Notes under the pieces: generated by a model
Told to the model about the DNA's origin: nothing
Databases searched by the model: none
The model's input: the letters and a program-made list of their open reading frames with translations, nothing else
Translations under genes and position numbers: made by a program
Assembly: GCA_916610825.1 (NCBI GenBank)
Contig: OU744452.1
Coordinates: 16,579,103 to 16,643,102, forward strand
DNA: 64,000 bases
From: Haliclystus octoradiatus
Taxonomy: Eukaryota; Cnidaria; Staurozoa; Stauromedusae; Haliclystidae
Reading direction: 5' to 3'
In this document: positions 30,201 through 42,200 of the stretch, one piece after another
Layout: each line of letters opens with the position of its first letter
Numbering within the stretch: the stretch's first letter is position 1

Positions 30201-33200
30201 CAATAAGAACATAAGATTTTGACTAATTGAAACACAAAAGCGATCGAGAAGCTGCCAATTTTCAGCTATCTTTTGCAAAAAAAGTAACGGAAGAAAGCGA
30301 AAATTTTGTGAAAAAGTAGCGAATAATCGTTACTTTACATTCAATCCTAAATGTAACTAGTTACAAGTAGAAGTTACTTTTACAGAAAAGTAACTAGGGC
30401 CAAGTAGAAGTTACTAAAAAATTACTATTACCAGTAACGTCGTTACTTTTGTAATCGTTACTAACCCTTACTATCCCTGTCTATAATGCATGTATGTGTT
30501 AACTTTGTTATAATTATTGAAGGCTATCATATCCGTTTTTATTATTACGAAGCCTTTTTCACTCAAGTGGTTATCATATATGAATACACGCTATCACATG
30601 GATTTTTATATAACATGGAACATATTATTGTTAATCAGCTCATAAATCCACACTTGTATTTAACCACGAATGAGCCAACATGCGAAAACAAGGTCACACC
30701 TAAAATCATATTTGCTTGAGCATTTGTGTATTTCTCTGTCTCCTCTGCACCGTGTACACTGACCCGAATTTTCACAAATCTGTCATTAGCTGTTGAAACT
30801 GTCATCTGTCTTTTTGTCTAGCGAGATTAATCCCTGCATAGCAACGTTGCATGAAACCGTGAGCAACTGTACCGTGAGCAGCTATTTGCGCTGACCAAAC
30901 GTACCGCGGGCTATGAGAACGATGGGCTGCTAAGTAACATTTCATTTTCATTTTCATTTTCGAATGTTGCTAGCAGCCCATCGTTCTCATAGCGTGCGGC
31001 ATAATATGCACGCCGCTCAAGAGCAGCGGTATACTTCGTAGACGTAGTCACGCAAGACGGCCTTATGACTATATGACCGATTGACCACACATCCTCGCGT
31101 AAGGCCGTCTTGCGTGACTACGTCTACGAAGTATACCGCTGCTCTTGAGCGGCGTGCATATTATGCCGCACGCTATGAGAACGATGGGCTGCTAGCAACA
31201 TTCGAAAATGAAAATGAAAATGAAATGTTACTTAGCAGCCCATCGTTCTCATAGCCCGCGGTACGTTTGGTCAGCGCAAATAGCTGCTCACGGTACAGTT
31301 GCTCACGGTTTCATGCAACGTTGCTATGCAGGGATTAATCTCGCTAGACAAAAAGACAGATGACAGTTTCAACAGCTAATGACAGATTTGTGAAAATTCG
31401 GGTCAGTGTACACGGTGCAGAGGAGACAGAGAAATACACAAATGCTCAAGCAAATATGATTTTAGGTGTGACCTTGTTTTCGCATGTTGGCTCATTCGTG
31501 GTTAAATACAAGTGTGGATTTATGAGCTGATTAACAATAATATGTTCCATGTTATATAAAAATCCATGTGATAGCGTGTATTCATATATGATAACCACTT
31601 GAGTGAAAAAGGCTTCGTAATAATAAAAACGGATATGATAGCCTTCAATAATTATAACAAAGTTAACACATACATGCATTATAGACAGGGATAGTAAGGG
31701 TTAGTAACGACGTTACTGGTAATAGTAATTTTTTAGTAACTTCTACTTGGCCCTAGTTACTTTTCTGTAAAAGTAACTTCTACTTGTAACTAGTTACATT
31801 TAGGATTGAATGTAAAGTAACGATTATTCGCTAATTTTCACAAAATTTTCGCTTTCTTCCGTTACTTTTTTTGCAAAAGATAGCTGAAAATTGGCAGCTT
31901 CTCGATCGCTTTTGTGTTTCAATTAGTCAAAATCTTATGTTCTTATTGTTACCATCCAAGAACAATAAAAACACAGACAAAAAGTTCCCTACAACTGCAG
32001 GAAATCCTGTTATGAATTTGGATGTCAAGGAAATTACATTCAGGGAAGTGACATTCTGTTTGACAATCTGTTTTTCCGAGTTTATAATATTCAAATGATT
32101 CAACGAGCGCTTCACGGTTTCATGTCTTATATGTCTGTTCGATCAATTAATTGTCATAGCAACCAAGCCTGGATAGAACTAATGGCGCGTAACTTGAGAT
32201 TATCTTTCGCTGTGAATTATTCGTCGGGTATCTGTTTTCGTATTTATATTGTCAGCAAGAGCATTTGATTAATTCACAGATGAAAATACAGAAATATTAT
32301 TTGAATACTTCATATATGTCTCATTGCTTCTGTTGGATGTGTTTGGACTTATTCATAAAAAGTAACGGAAAAAGTAACTGTAACCAATTACTTTCGAATC
32401 AAAAGTAATCCCTGCATAGCTACGTTGCATAAAACCGTGAGCAACTGTACCGTGAGCAGCTATTTGCGCTGACCAAACGTACCGCGGGCTATGAGAACGA
32501 TGGGCTGCTAAGTAACATTTCATTTTCATTTTCATTTTCGAATGTTGCTAGCAGCCCATCGTTCTCATAGCGTGCGGCATAATATGCACGCCGCTCAAGA
32601 GCAGCGGTATACTTCGTAGACGTAGTCACGCAAGACGGCCTTACGCGTGGGTGTGTGGTCAATCGGTCATATAGCCGAGGCATACCAAATAGTTATTATA
32701 GTTTATCAGTATGTTTTTAAATAATATAAATTGTGACATAATGCCTATACTACGTCTTCTATATGCACATTGCCTTGACACTATTTTACATCGGGAGCAC
32801 TGCTGTAGATATTATTCTTTAAAGTATTGTGAACCATTCATTCAAAGCGATTGAGTGTAAATTATTAAAATATTCTACTGACTACGACTGGGTTTGTCTT
32901 TGGCACACTTCACCAACAGCTGGCAATATATTCTGTCCTTGAAAGACGTATGTATTTCTCAAATGATCGAAGCATATCCTTAATATTGTCACAAATTGTC
33001 ACGGAGGGTAATAGACGAAGCTCGACGGACGCAGCCACACAATCCGCAGCTTGCGTGACCGCAGGCTATGAGAGCAATGGGCTGTGAAGTGGTAAAACCG
33101 ATTTTGATTTTGAAATGAAAACAGAAGTCTTATGAGAACAATGGGCTGTGAAGTGGTAAAACCGATTTTGATTTTGAAATGAAAACAGAAGTTGTGTTTC

Positions 33201-36200
33201 GGTTTTCAATGTCTGTTTTTTTTTTTTAGTTTTTTTTTTGTTTTTTATTTTTTTTAATTTTTTATTTTTTTTTGATTTATTTATTTTTTTATTTTTTTTT
33301 TATTTTTTTTTTTATTTATTTATTTTTTTTTTATTTATTTTTTTTTATTTATTTTTTTTTTATTTTTTTTTATTTATTTTTTTTTTTAATTTATTTATTT
33401 TTTTTTATTTTTATTTTTTTTTTAATTTAATTTAATTTATTTAATTTAATTTTTTCTTTTTTTATTTTTTTTTATTTTTTTTTATTTTTTTATTTTTTTT
33501 TTTATTTTTTTATTTTATTTTATTTTTTTTTTATTTTTTTTTTTATTTTTTTTTTTTATTTTTTTATTTTTTTTAATTTAATTTAATTTAATTTAATTTA
33601 ATTTTATTTTATATTTTTTTATTTTTTACTTATTTTTTTTATTTTTTTATTATTTATTTATTTTTTTCATTATTTCATTGTATTTTCATTTTTATTCCAC
33701 AATTTTTTGTATTTTAATTCTGTTTCTATCGTTTTTTTGTTGAAATATGCTATGAGAACAATGGGCCACCATACAAGTCTTCTTTTGATGTTATAAAATT
33801 CGTTCTAAATTTGATAAACTTAAAAATGATTTTTTACAGTCATTGTGAGAAATCACAGTTAAGTGTTAAAACCGTATTTGCCCGTCTGTCATAAAGCTGT
33901 CTATAATGACGGTTCCTTTTCAAAATAATGCTAATGTTTACTGAAAATTGATATTGAATGGCGACATTAATTTACCTAAGCGCTTCAAGAGGTCTTCCTT
34001 TTTCTGCTTTTCACAACCTCGAGCAATCGACATGTCATCTAATGTATTTATATTCACACGTCAAGAGCTTCATCGACTATATTCAACAAATCCTGTAATC
34101 CTTCCCATTGATTCAGACTGTCATAAGCTGGATAAACTTGTAATAATTAGGCCTTCCTATTTTCACACTGAATAATTATAATACAGTACCAACAATTGTA
34201 GTAAAATACAATACTACACTTTTCAAGATATTCCAATTCTGGAAGATCGTTTCACAAACAATAGCTTTTATTCTATTTTCTGTAACTTATATTTTCACTA
34301 TATATATTGTTTTTGTGACATATTCCATCAGAGTCATCAAAAATTGGGTTTTGCCGATTGCGCACAGTTGTTCCTAAAATTCCGAGTTTCAGTTACTGGT
34401 TTACTAGTAGTCTATGAGATATGTAATTATTTTGCGCTGAAAATTGCTTACCGGTAAACATCCTTCCCTGTTGAAAATACATAATGTGATATAATTATTC
34501 TAAATAAATTCCAGCTTACTAGAAATCTGCTAGTGTTAACAGAGTTAATCTGCTGATTGTTGATATATCCTTGATGTAGAATTTTCCCTATGCTTGCGTA
34601 TTGAAAGAAAATGTGCTTTTACGCAATTTTTTTGTTTAACTTCTCAGGACCGCCTTGCTTCGACATGCTTTGTTGCGTCGCTTTTCAATTTTTCAATATG
34701 ATCTCCAATTTTATTTTTGACGTTTACGGATTGGTGGCAAAAACTGACTGTAGAAAAATTTCCACATCAAATAAAATTTTCAGCCAAAATTAACCCAGCA
34801 TCAATTGCTAATAAACCAACAATTTGAATGAAACTATTATCAGATATAATACATCTAGGTTTATAATAATTAACTTTTATGAAGAAGTTATATTTTAATT
34901 TATTAAAATCAATCTATTTAATGATACGTAAACATAATAATTATAATTCAAATTCTTGTTTTAAATTTTACAATGATGAGTTTCAATAATGAATTGTCCA
35001 TTTTATTTCAAAGAATTGTATTCAAAGTCTTAGTGATAACGTTCAAAGCAATTCACAATCTGGCACCTACTTACATTTCAGAACTTGTTACTCTTTATGA
35101 ACCTAGAAGATCACTAAGGTCTAAAAACAGTAAATCTCTGAATTTTAAATTGTACAAACTATGCCGTTATGGCGGAAGAATGTTTACCCATGCTGCCCCC
35201 GCCGTGTGGAACAATCTCGCAGTAGAAGCAAAATATGCAATAACAATTGAAACTTTTAAACAACTAATAAAAACGAGTCTTTTTAAAATTGCTTTTAAAT
35301 GTTAAAGTATTTACAGTATATTTCTTAACCAACTTTTAACTTATTTACACCACTGTTTGAAGTAATAAAAAATAAACTAAAATATCTCTATAAATAAATA
35401 AAGTTTGTTATTATTATTATTTCAGATACATAAGAAAGAATAATATTGCTACAATTGAAGATGGAGCCTTCTCAAATCTCCCATCTCTGCAAAAGCTGTG
35501 AGTAGGCCTATATACTACGTTTATTACACTCAAATCTGCTATATCGGCCACTCAGATAGAGCGGACACATTCAATATTTGAATTATGAGTGTAGTTCAAT
35601 AATTTATGCATCAGCAATCCATTTTAAATGCCCCTAAGCTGATCTAAGATATTTGAATGCTTCGAACAATAAATTTGATGATTTCAAACATTTGTAACTT
35701 GTCAAGAGCAGCAAAACTTAATATAATATATCTGAACAGCAATTTAGAATTTAACAACCATATATAATTAGGCTGGCACCACCTTCTTGGATTGTCCCTT
35801 AATGTGTGATTTTTCAAATCAATTTATTAATGTGTTGATCGTAAATTACTTGAATTGTTATTGTTATACGTAATGTTATCAACCGTTAATCTATTGTAAT
35901 GCTGACATCATTGAGCATTGCTTTAACTGGGCCCATTCAATTACTTGAGACTCATTGGTGGAGTAAATCTTCAAACTTCTACAAGTGTCATAAAATTAAT
36001 CCTGATCATTTAGTTTGTATTCTTATTTTGTTTTAATATAGGGATCTTGAAGATAATGATATTATGGCAATTTATAGAAAGACTTTTGATGGACTTACGT
36101 TCCTCCGGAATGTGTAAGTAAACTGAAGTGAACTAAGTAAAGTAATGTGGACGGTGTCGCCCTACCGAAGGCACCCGTACCACTCCTCTATTTCTAGAAG

Positions 36201-39200
36201 AGTGGCTCTTTTCGCTAAGAGCAATGATGTTAAACGCTCCTTAGATCTCAGCCGCGACACTGCATATCAATTTCAACAGATTTCATGGCAGATAGGCTTT
36301 GATTGTCAATGCGCAACGATGCGCCGCAGCTACTCACAATGCAAATCCCTCTGAATCATTCCATCCGCCATCCTCAGATGGTACTCATTTGATGTTTTAG
36401 ATAAAGTCAAGGCTGAGTTGACCTCAGGGGGATTTGAACCACAGTCGATCAGATATGATACAATCTGAAGTTCGGTTGCTCTGCCAACTGAGCTAATCAC
36501 CCCTAAAGTGAACTGAAATCTGTAACATCTGCAATTTACTCCGAGAATGGATTTCATGATCATAATCATTTCATCATCACTATTTTAATACTCAAATCTC
36601 CCTCAAAAAACAGTTCAGGAGTTCATAAATAGCTCATGAACATTAAATGGTCCCAATTTTGATGAATTGTTGATGAACTATATTCATAAACAGTTCAATG
36701 AAAATTGAAACTGTTTAACGTTGATGAACTCCTAAAGTGTTTTTTACAGGGGATACAGTGAATTGATAATCACCTTACAGTCAAACCTTTTATAGCGGCC
36801 ACCTGTCTATAGTGGTCACTTTTGCAATATCTAAAATAATAGTTTCTGAAATTCTGAAGTTATTGAAATAACCCTGTATATATAGGCCACCCGCATATAG
36901 TGGTCAGTTTATCTACCTATCATAGCTAGCTGTTATATACAGGTTTCATTGTAACATGTTGTTTATATCTCAGGCTATATCCTCACATTGCTTTTATTTT
37001 TTAGGGATTTGGGAACAAACAAGTTGAAGTTTATTGATGATGATGCATTTGTATCAACAAGACTACGGAAGTTGTGAGTAGGCCTACATTTTAAATAAGT
37101 TGGCAAATCGATTTCCATGCTTGAATTCTGAATGAAACAAATTACTTTATGTTGCTGCCAATGCAACTCATGCTGTCAAAGACAGATTAATAAGTAGCTT
37201 TAGACTTCTGAGGATTTTGTTTACGCACACCAATCAATCAGTATTAATCGAAACCAGGCAACTCAGTCTCTGGAAGACTAGGTAGGAAAACTCTGAGATC
37301 AAATTTTTTCATTATATTTTGTTAGGCTAGAACACTTGAAACTGACGATAGTTTAAAAACTGTTTCAAAATTTGAAGGACTGGACGGTAGACCGATATTC
37401 AGACAATGTGACTAAGTTGTCTCTTTTCATGTCATGTTTTTATATCTGACTATCATCCCACACTGTCATATATAATTCATCTCCAATACTAATAAATTGT
37501 CTATATGTGAAGATGTCTGTCAAGCAAACAAAATATATCAATTGAGAAGTATATTCATATTTTCGTACATGTAGGCCTACAGTGAAACCTGTATATAACG
37601 GCCAGATACCAGAGATAGATAACTTGACCACTATAGACAGGTGGCCTTTATATGCAGGTTTGATTCAACAGAAAACACTATTTTAGACATTGCAAGAGTG
37701 ACCACTATAGACAGGTGGCCGATGTATAGAGGTGACCGTTATAACAGGTTTGACTGTATACATAAATATATATATTATAATGCAAACATCTACTATGTCT
37801 TTCAGATTCCTTGCAAACAACAAGCTTGTTACATTGCCCCGAGGTCTCAGAGTATTATCACTTCGCAGTATGTAAGTCTTCCCAAATTTATCATTGGCAA
37901 TCAAATCATCTTATCTTCCATGAAATTTGTTGTCCAGAATGAATCTGCATTGACCCGACTGAGATTATTAAGGCAGTAAAAACTGTCTATAACAACTAGC
38001 TATCGAGAGGCAGATAAATTGACCACTATAGACAGGTGACCTCTACATACAGGGTTGATGCAATAGAAAATACTATTTTTGTATCGATAGAAAAACATTT
38101 CTTCTTACTCGTCATTACTTATTACTTATTATCATCAACGGTATCATAAAAACTACAAAGAGTTTGTATGACAATATTGATGTGTTTGAGGCTATAAAAA
38201 TTAAGTTGAAAAGATATCACAGAGCCGTAAATAAAATGACAGTTAAGATTGAAGGTTATGTAGGTAATACCCTATATCAGCTTGTTGCACTGTGTCTAGA
38301 TTCCACTGCAAGTCCTCTATTGTAGTCCCTATTTTGTTAATCATATATTTGATGAATTGTTTGAAAATTTAACCATTTTAATGTATTCTGTTGTTATTTT
38401 AGAAATGTTGAAAATAACAACCTCCTTTGTCATTGTAATATGCAATGGGTTTCTGATTGGATAAAAGAATTCAAAGTTGTGATATCAGAAAATTCAATTT
38501 GTTCAATGCCAAAATCTATGAATAAAAAACCATTGACATCTGTTGCAAGTGAAACATGGAAATGCAGTAAGCTATTAAACATTGTATTATAACAAAAATG
38601 ATTCAATCAATCTGAATTGTTTATTTTGTTGGACCAAGTTTCCAGGGGTGCCTTTATAGACAGTTTCTACCGCATGACTTTCATTAAACATTCACTGAAC
38701 ATTCATTTTTGAGGGTTATAAAGAACCTTCTATCAGGCATGACTGAATAACTTTAAGCAAACTGCTCTCACAGTATCTGCAAACAATTTGTTTCATTGAT
38801 TTGTTCAAAACTCGCTTAGGCCTATGATTACGCCAGGCGTTTAATATACAGTGTAGCTGAACTTTGCACAAAAAGTTGTTCGACTCAATCAAATAAATAT
38901 AAAGGGTCTGGCTGTAAGTCCGCAAAACTAGTAACTTTGTCAAGCTATAATTGCCTGTTCCGATTGGCTTAACACGTTATTGCCTCCTTACGCTTTGACT
39001 CAAGGTCAAATCTTATTGTCCTTTCCCAATTTGAGAAACGAATACACTCAACCTGCTATAATGGTCACCTCTATATAATGGTCACGTCCACCTGTCGATA
39101 GTGGTCACTCTTACACTGTCTAAATTAATATTTTCTATTGAATCAAGCCATGATATAAAGGCCACCTGTTTATAGTGGTCAATTTATCCACCTATCTTAG

Positions 39201-42200
39201 CTGGCTGTTATATAGACTATGATACAGGTTTCACTGTCACAACTTTTGTAAGAAGTTTCTCCAGCCTGTGTGCCGTGACTCTCAGTTTCAAGGAGTAATA
39301 CATTGGATAGAAGATCCTGTCTGATATACTTTTCACAGCTCCATTTTGTTTTTGCAGCTGATCATTTATTTGAAGTTCCATCATTCCAACTTCAACCATC
39401 TGGTAATCAAGTCGTCTTCGAATCAGATTCTGTTGCACTTAGTTGCTCATCAATGTGGCTCCCCTTTGGAAAGTTTCGTTGGTTCAAATCTGGAAAACAA
39501 ATCATATCAGGAAACAGCACAGTTATAACCTATAAACACTCACTGGAAAAATCTATCAATGGAACACAAATATTGATCACAAAGTAAGGATCATTCAGAA
39601 CCAGTTGAGTTACAATAATTTGTTCAAAGGATTGATTATTAAGTTGGGCAATAAACCTGTTTATGTTGATTTCTATTGAATATAACCTTTCTAGAAAGGT
39701 CACCTCTTGTTAGTAGCCAATATTCTCTAATCTCGTAACTGGCCACTATACACAGGTTTTTTGGTATGACAGTCTGAATAACTCAATATCTTGAAACCCT
39801 GAGTGAATAGACAACAATCATTAATCAATTTCAATTGCATATTCACTTATCTTTCTATTGTTTTTTTTCTTATGCAGTTTTAGTAGAGAAGACATTGGGC
39901 AATATATGTGTGAATTATCTGTGCCATGGAATGCCAACGTTAATGAAAAAAGTCAATTGAGGTTCTTCAGTGAAGAAATTCCATTTTGTAATCAAAACCA
40001 TATTATAAGCGAAAAAGGTAAGAGCAGAGGGGTTTACTGCTGTCTCACTTTTGATGTGCTACAACATCCTTATTTTTATAGGGGAAGGGGTCTGAAAACC
40101 GCAAATATTTGAGCCGAAAACTAGGGCTAAAAACTTTCAAAACCAGGAATTGTTCTTTATTCTATGCTTGGTCTGATAGACATTAGTTAACATTCTGAAA
40201 CAGTTCTAGGTGCAACCACTGTTATCGGAAGGAAGTTGCAGCATGTAGGGCTGGAAAATATGGGCCTATGATATATAGCTGATTCACGGGGTGACATTCT
40301 TCATCCCTGTAAAGGCCCCTTAAGAGAATGAAATTTGACCTTTGCGATCCAGGTTTTCAAAAAGGCACTAAACCGTTGCTTGTTGGATTATAATCGTAAT
40401 GATCATGGTCGAATTATCCGAAAACAAAGGGATAAACATTACTATACCGCATTAATTCTAAAATCCAGGAAGCAGACTTAAATATCACCATAAACAAAAA
40501 ACCGGAGAAAAAAGCCTAAAAATTCACAAACCATTTTCCTCTATCCCCCCCCCTTTGAGACCACCAGGTTATATTGGTCATTTTCCCTTTGTTTAAGTCC
40601 TTTACTATTTATGTGCAATATTCCAGACTGTTAAATTACAAATTATAATTTTATATGCTCATAATACAATAGTAAGACTTAAGAAGTGAGTCAAATTGTT
40701 TTAGATTATTTGAACATTCCATGATGGCCTGGCCAATGCAGTCTATCCCATATATATGGACTAAGTAATTTAGATGGACGAGTTTCCAATGTTTTTCATT
40801 TAACTTGGAAGACGTTCAAATTTCAAAACAAAGATGCATCCAATCTCAGTGTTCTTTCGCCATCTTTAGACTGTCTGTGTGGATGTCTCACCTAACTCCC
40901 CTGTTAATCATTTATTGGTTTAAATTAAAATCTTTAACATGATCTTTACCTCGCACATGTATTTTCTATCATTGTGTTTTTAGGTAGTTTTCTATGGAAT
41001 AATACTGCTGGTAGTGGTGTTTCTTCACTTAAATGCCCATACGGAAGTAGTAAACCATTATCAACAGCTACAAGAAATTGTTCTTTGGCTGGAAGTTGGC
41101 GTGATATGGATAGTTCATTTTGTCTTTATAAAAGCGCGTTAACACAATCTCTTTATGAGATGAGCCAAGTAAGAAATCTATCTTATACAAACAATATAAC
41201 ATCTAATTTCTTTTAAGAAATTATCATTTTATAATAACTTTAGAAGTATAGGAACTAGTAAATACAAGGAAAGGTTCAGCCTTCTGGAATCCTAGAGGCA
41301 TATTCAATATTTTTTTATTTTTTGTTGTTGATGTTTGACCAATAAATCATTAAAATATCAATTTTCTTCTGTATTTGCTCTAACCTTCCAGAATCTAAGA
41401 TTCCAGGATTCCTACTATTATCGGACCCTGAGTAAATACCAAAGGTCAAAGGTGTCTGCGTATAGTGGTCATTTTATCTACCTCTCATAGATGGCTGTTA
41501 TATACAAGTTTCACTGTATATATAATTTTAATTTTTAATTTTATAGGTTTCATTGAATCAAACCAATTTCCATGATTTCAAATTCAAATTAATACAATTT
41601 GAAACAAGAAATATTACCACAGTTTCTGATTTACATTTCTTCTCAAAGATTCTTCATTCTTTAGCTAATCATCAGTACACATTCAAAATAACAAGCACGG
41701 TGAGTTGTAAATGTAATATATAAGTTTCGCGCCTTTGAGTATGCATAAATGTGAATGTCTTTGTGTGTTTGCGATGATTTGTCGTGATTTCGCAGTCATT
41801 TCGGAAGGGAATGAATCAAATAGCATATCATTAGATTTATAATTGCAAATCAAGTTATTGACTATTGACTTCTCATCCTCATGACCAGGGTCCGACAAAA
41901 TGTTTTACCTTCTGCAAACTAAAACTTTTTAGATAAACTTTTGAATAATTTTACTGACATAAAAACGTAAAATCGAAATTATATTTTTCATATTATTTTA
42001 ATTATTTTAGCTTTATATCCAGCATTTTGCCTTTTCCTTCTGAATTTTGCTAGCCTTCCGCAAACTAGGTTTCCAAGTTTCCAGACTTTGTCGGACCCTG
42101 CTCATGACCGCATTGCTTCAATCGATGGCAAACAGAGACATTTAGGTAGTTTTGATTTAGCCAAACCGAATTTAGCAATGCGTGTATTACATTGCTACAG

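Larger units (their letters stand above)
28402..33773. mobile_element. Giant foldback (palindromic) element, about 5.4 kb
   Basis: Positions 28402-31065 are repeated almost exactly, reverse-complemented, at about 31100-33773. The outer ends are TATGGTGGCCC/GGGCCACCATA. The flanks carry a direct repeat caagtc(t) (28396-28401 and 33774-33779), as expected of a target duplication. Each arm holds two smaller hairpin units with the core gagaacgatgggctgct (29580-29660, 30920-30995, 31178-31255, 32488-32570), so the order is X-A-Y-A'-A-Y'-A'-X'. The central spacer (about 31066-31099) is itself a piece of the A flank. A-rich/T-rich low-complexity blocks lie near the ends. No transposase frame is present, so it is non-autonomous. 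Confidence 0.85.

Noticed and set aside
29466-32683. Small frames repeated identically on both strands
   Set aside because: The duplication follows from the palindrome; the frames span hairpin cores and have no coding character.
36430-36503. Possible functional tRNA gene
   Set aside because: The A and B boxes are good, but the anticodon arm and T stem do not pair and the sequence continues into a repeated tail, so it is a SINE head.
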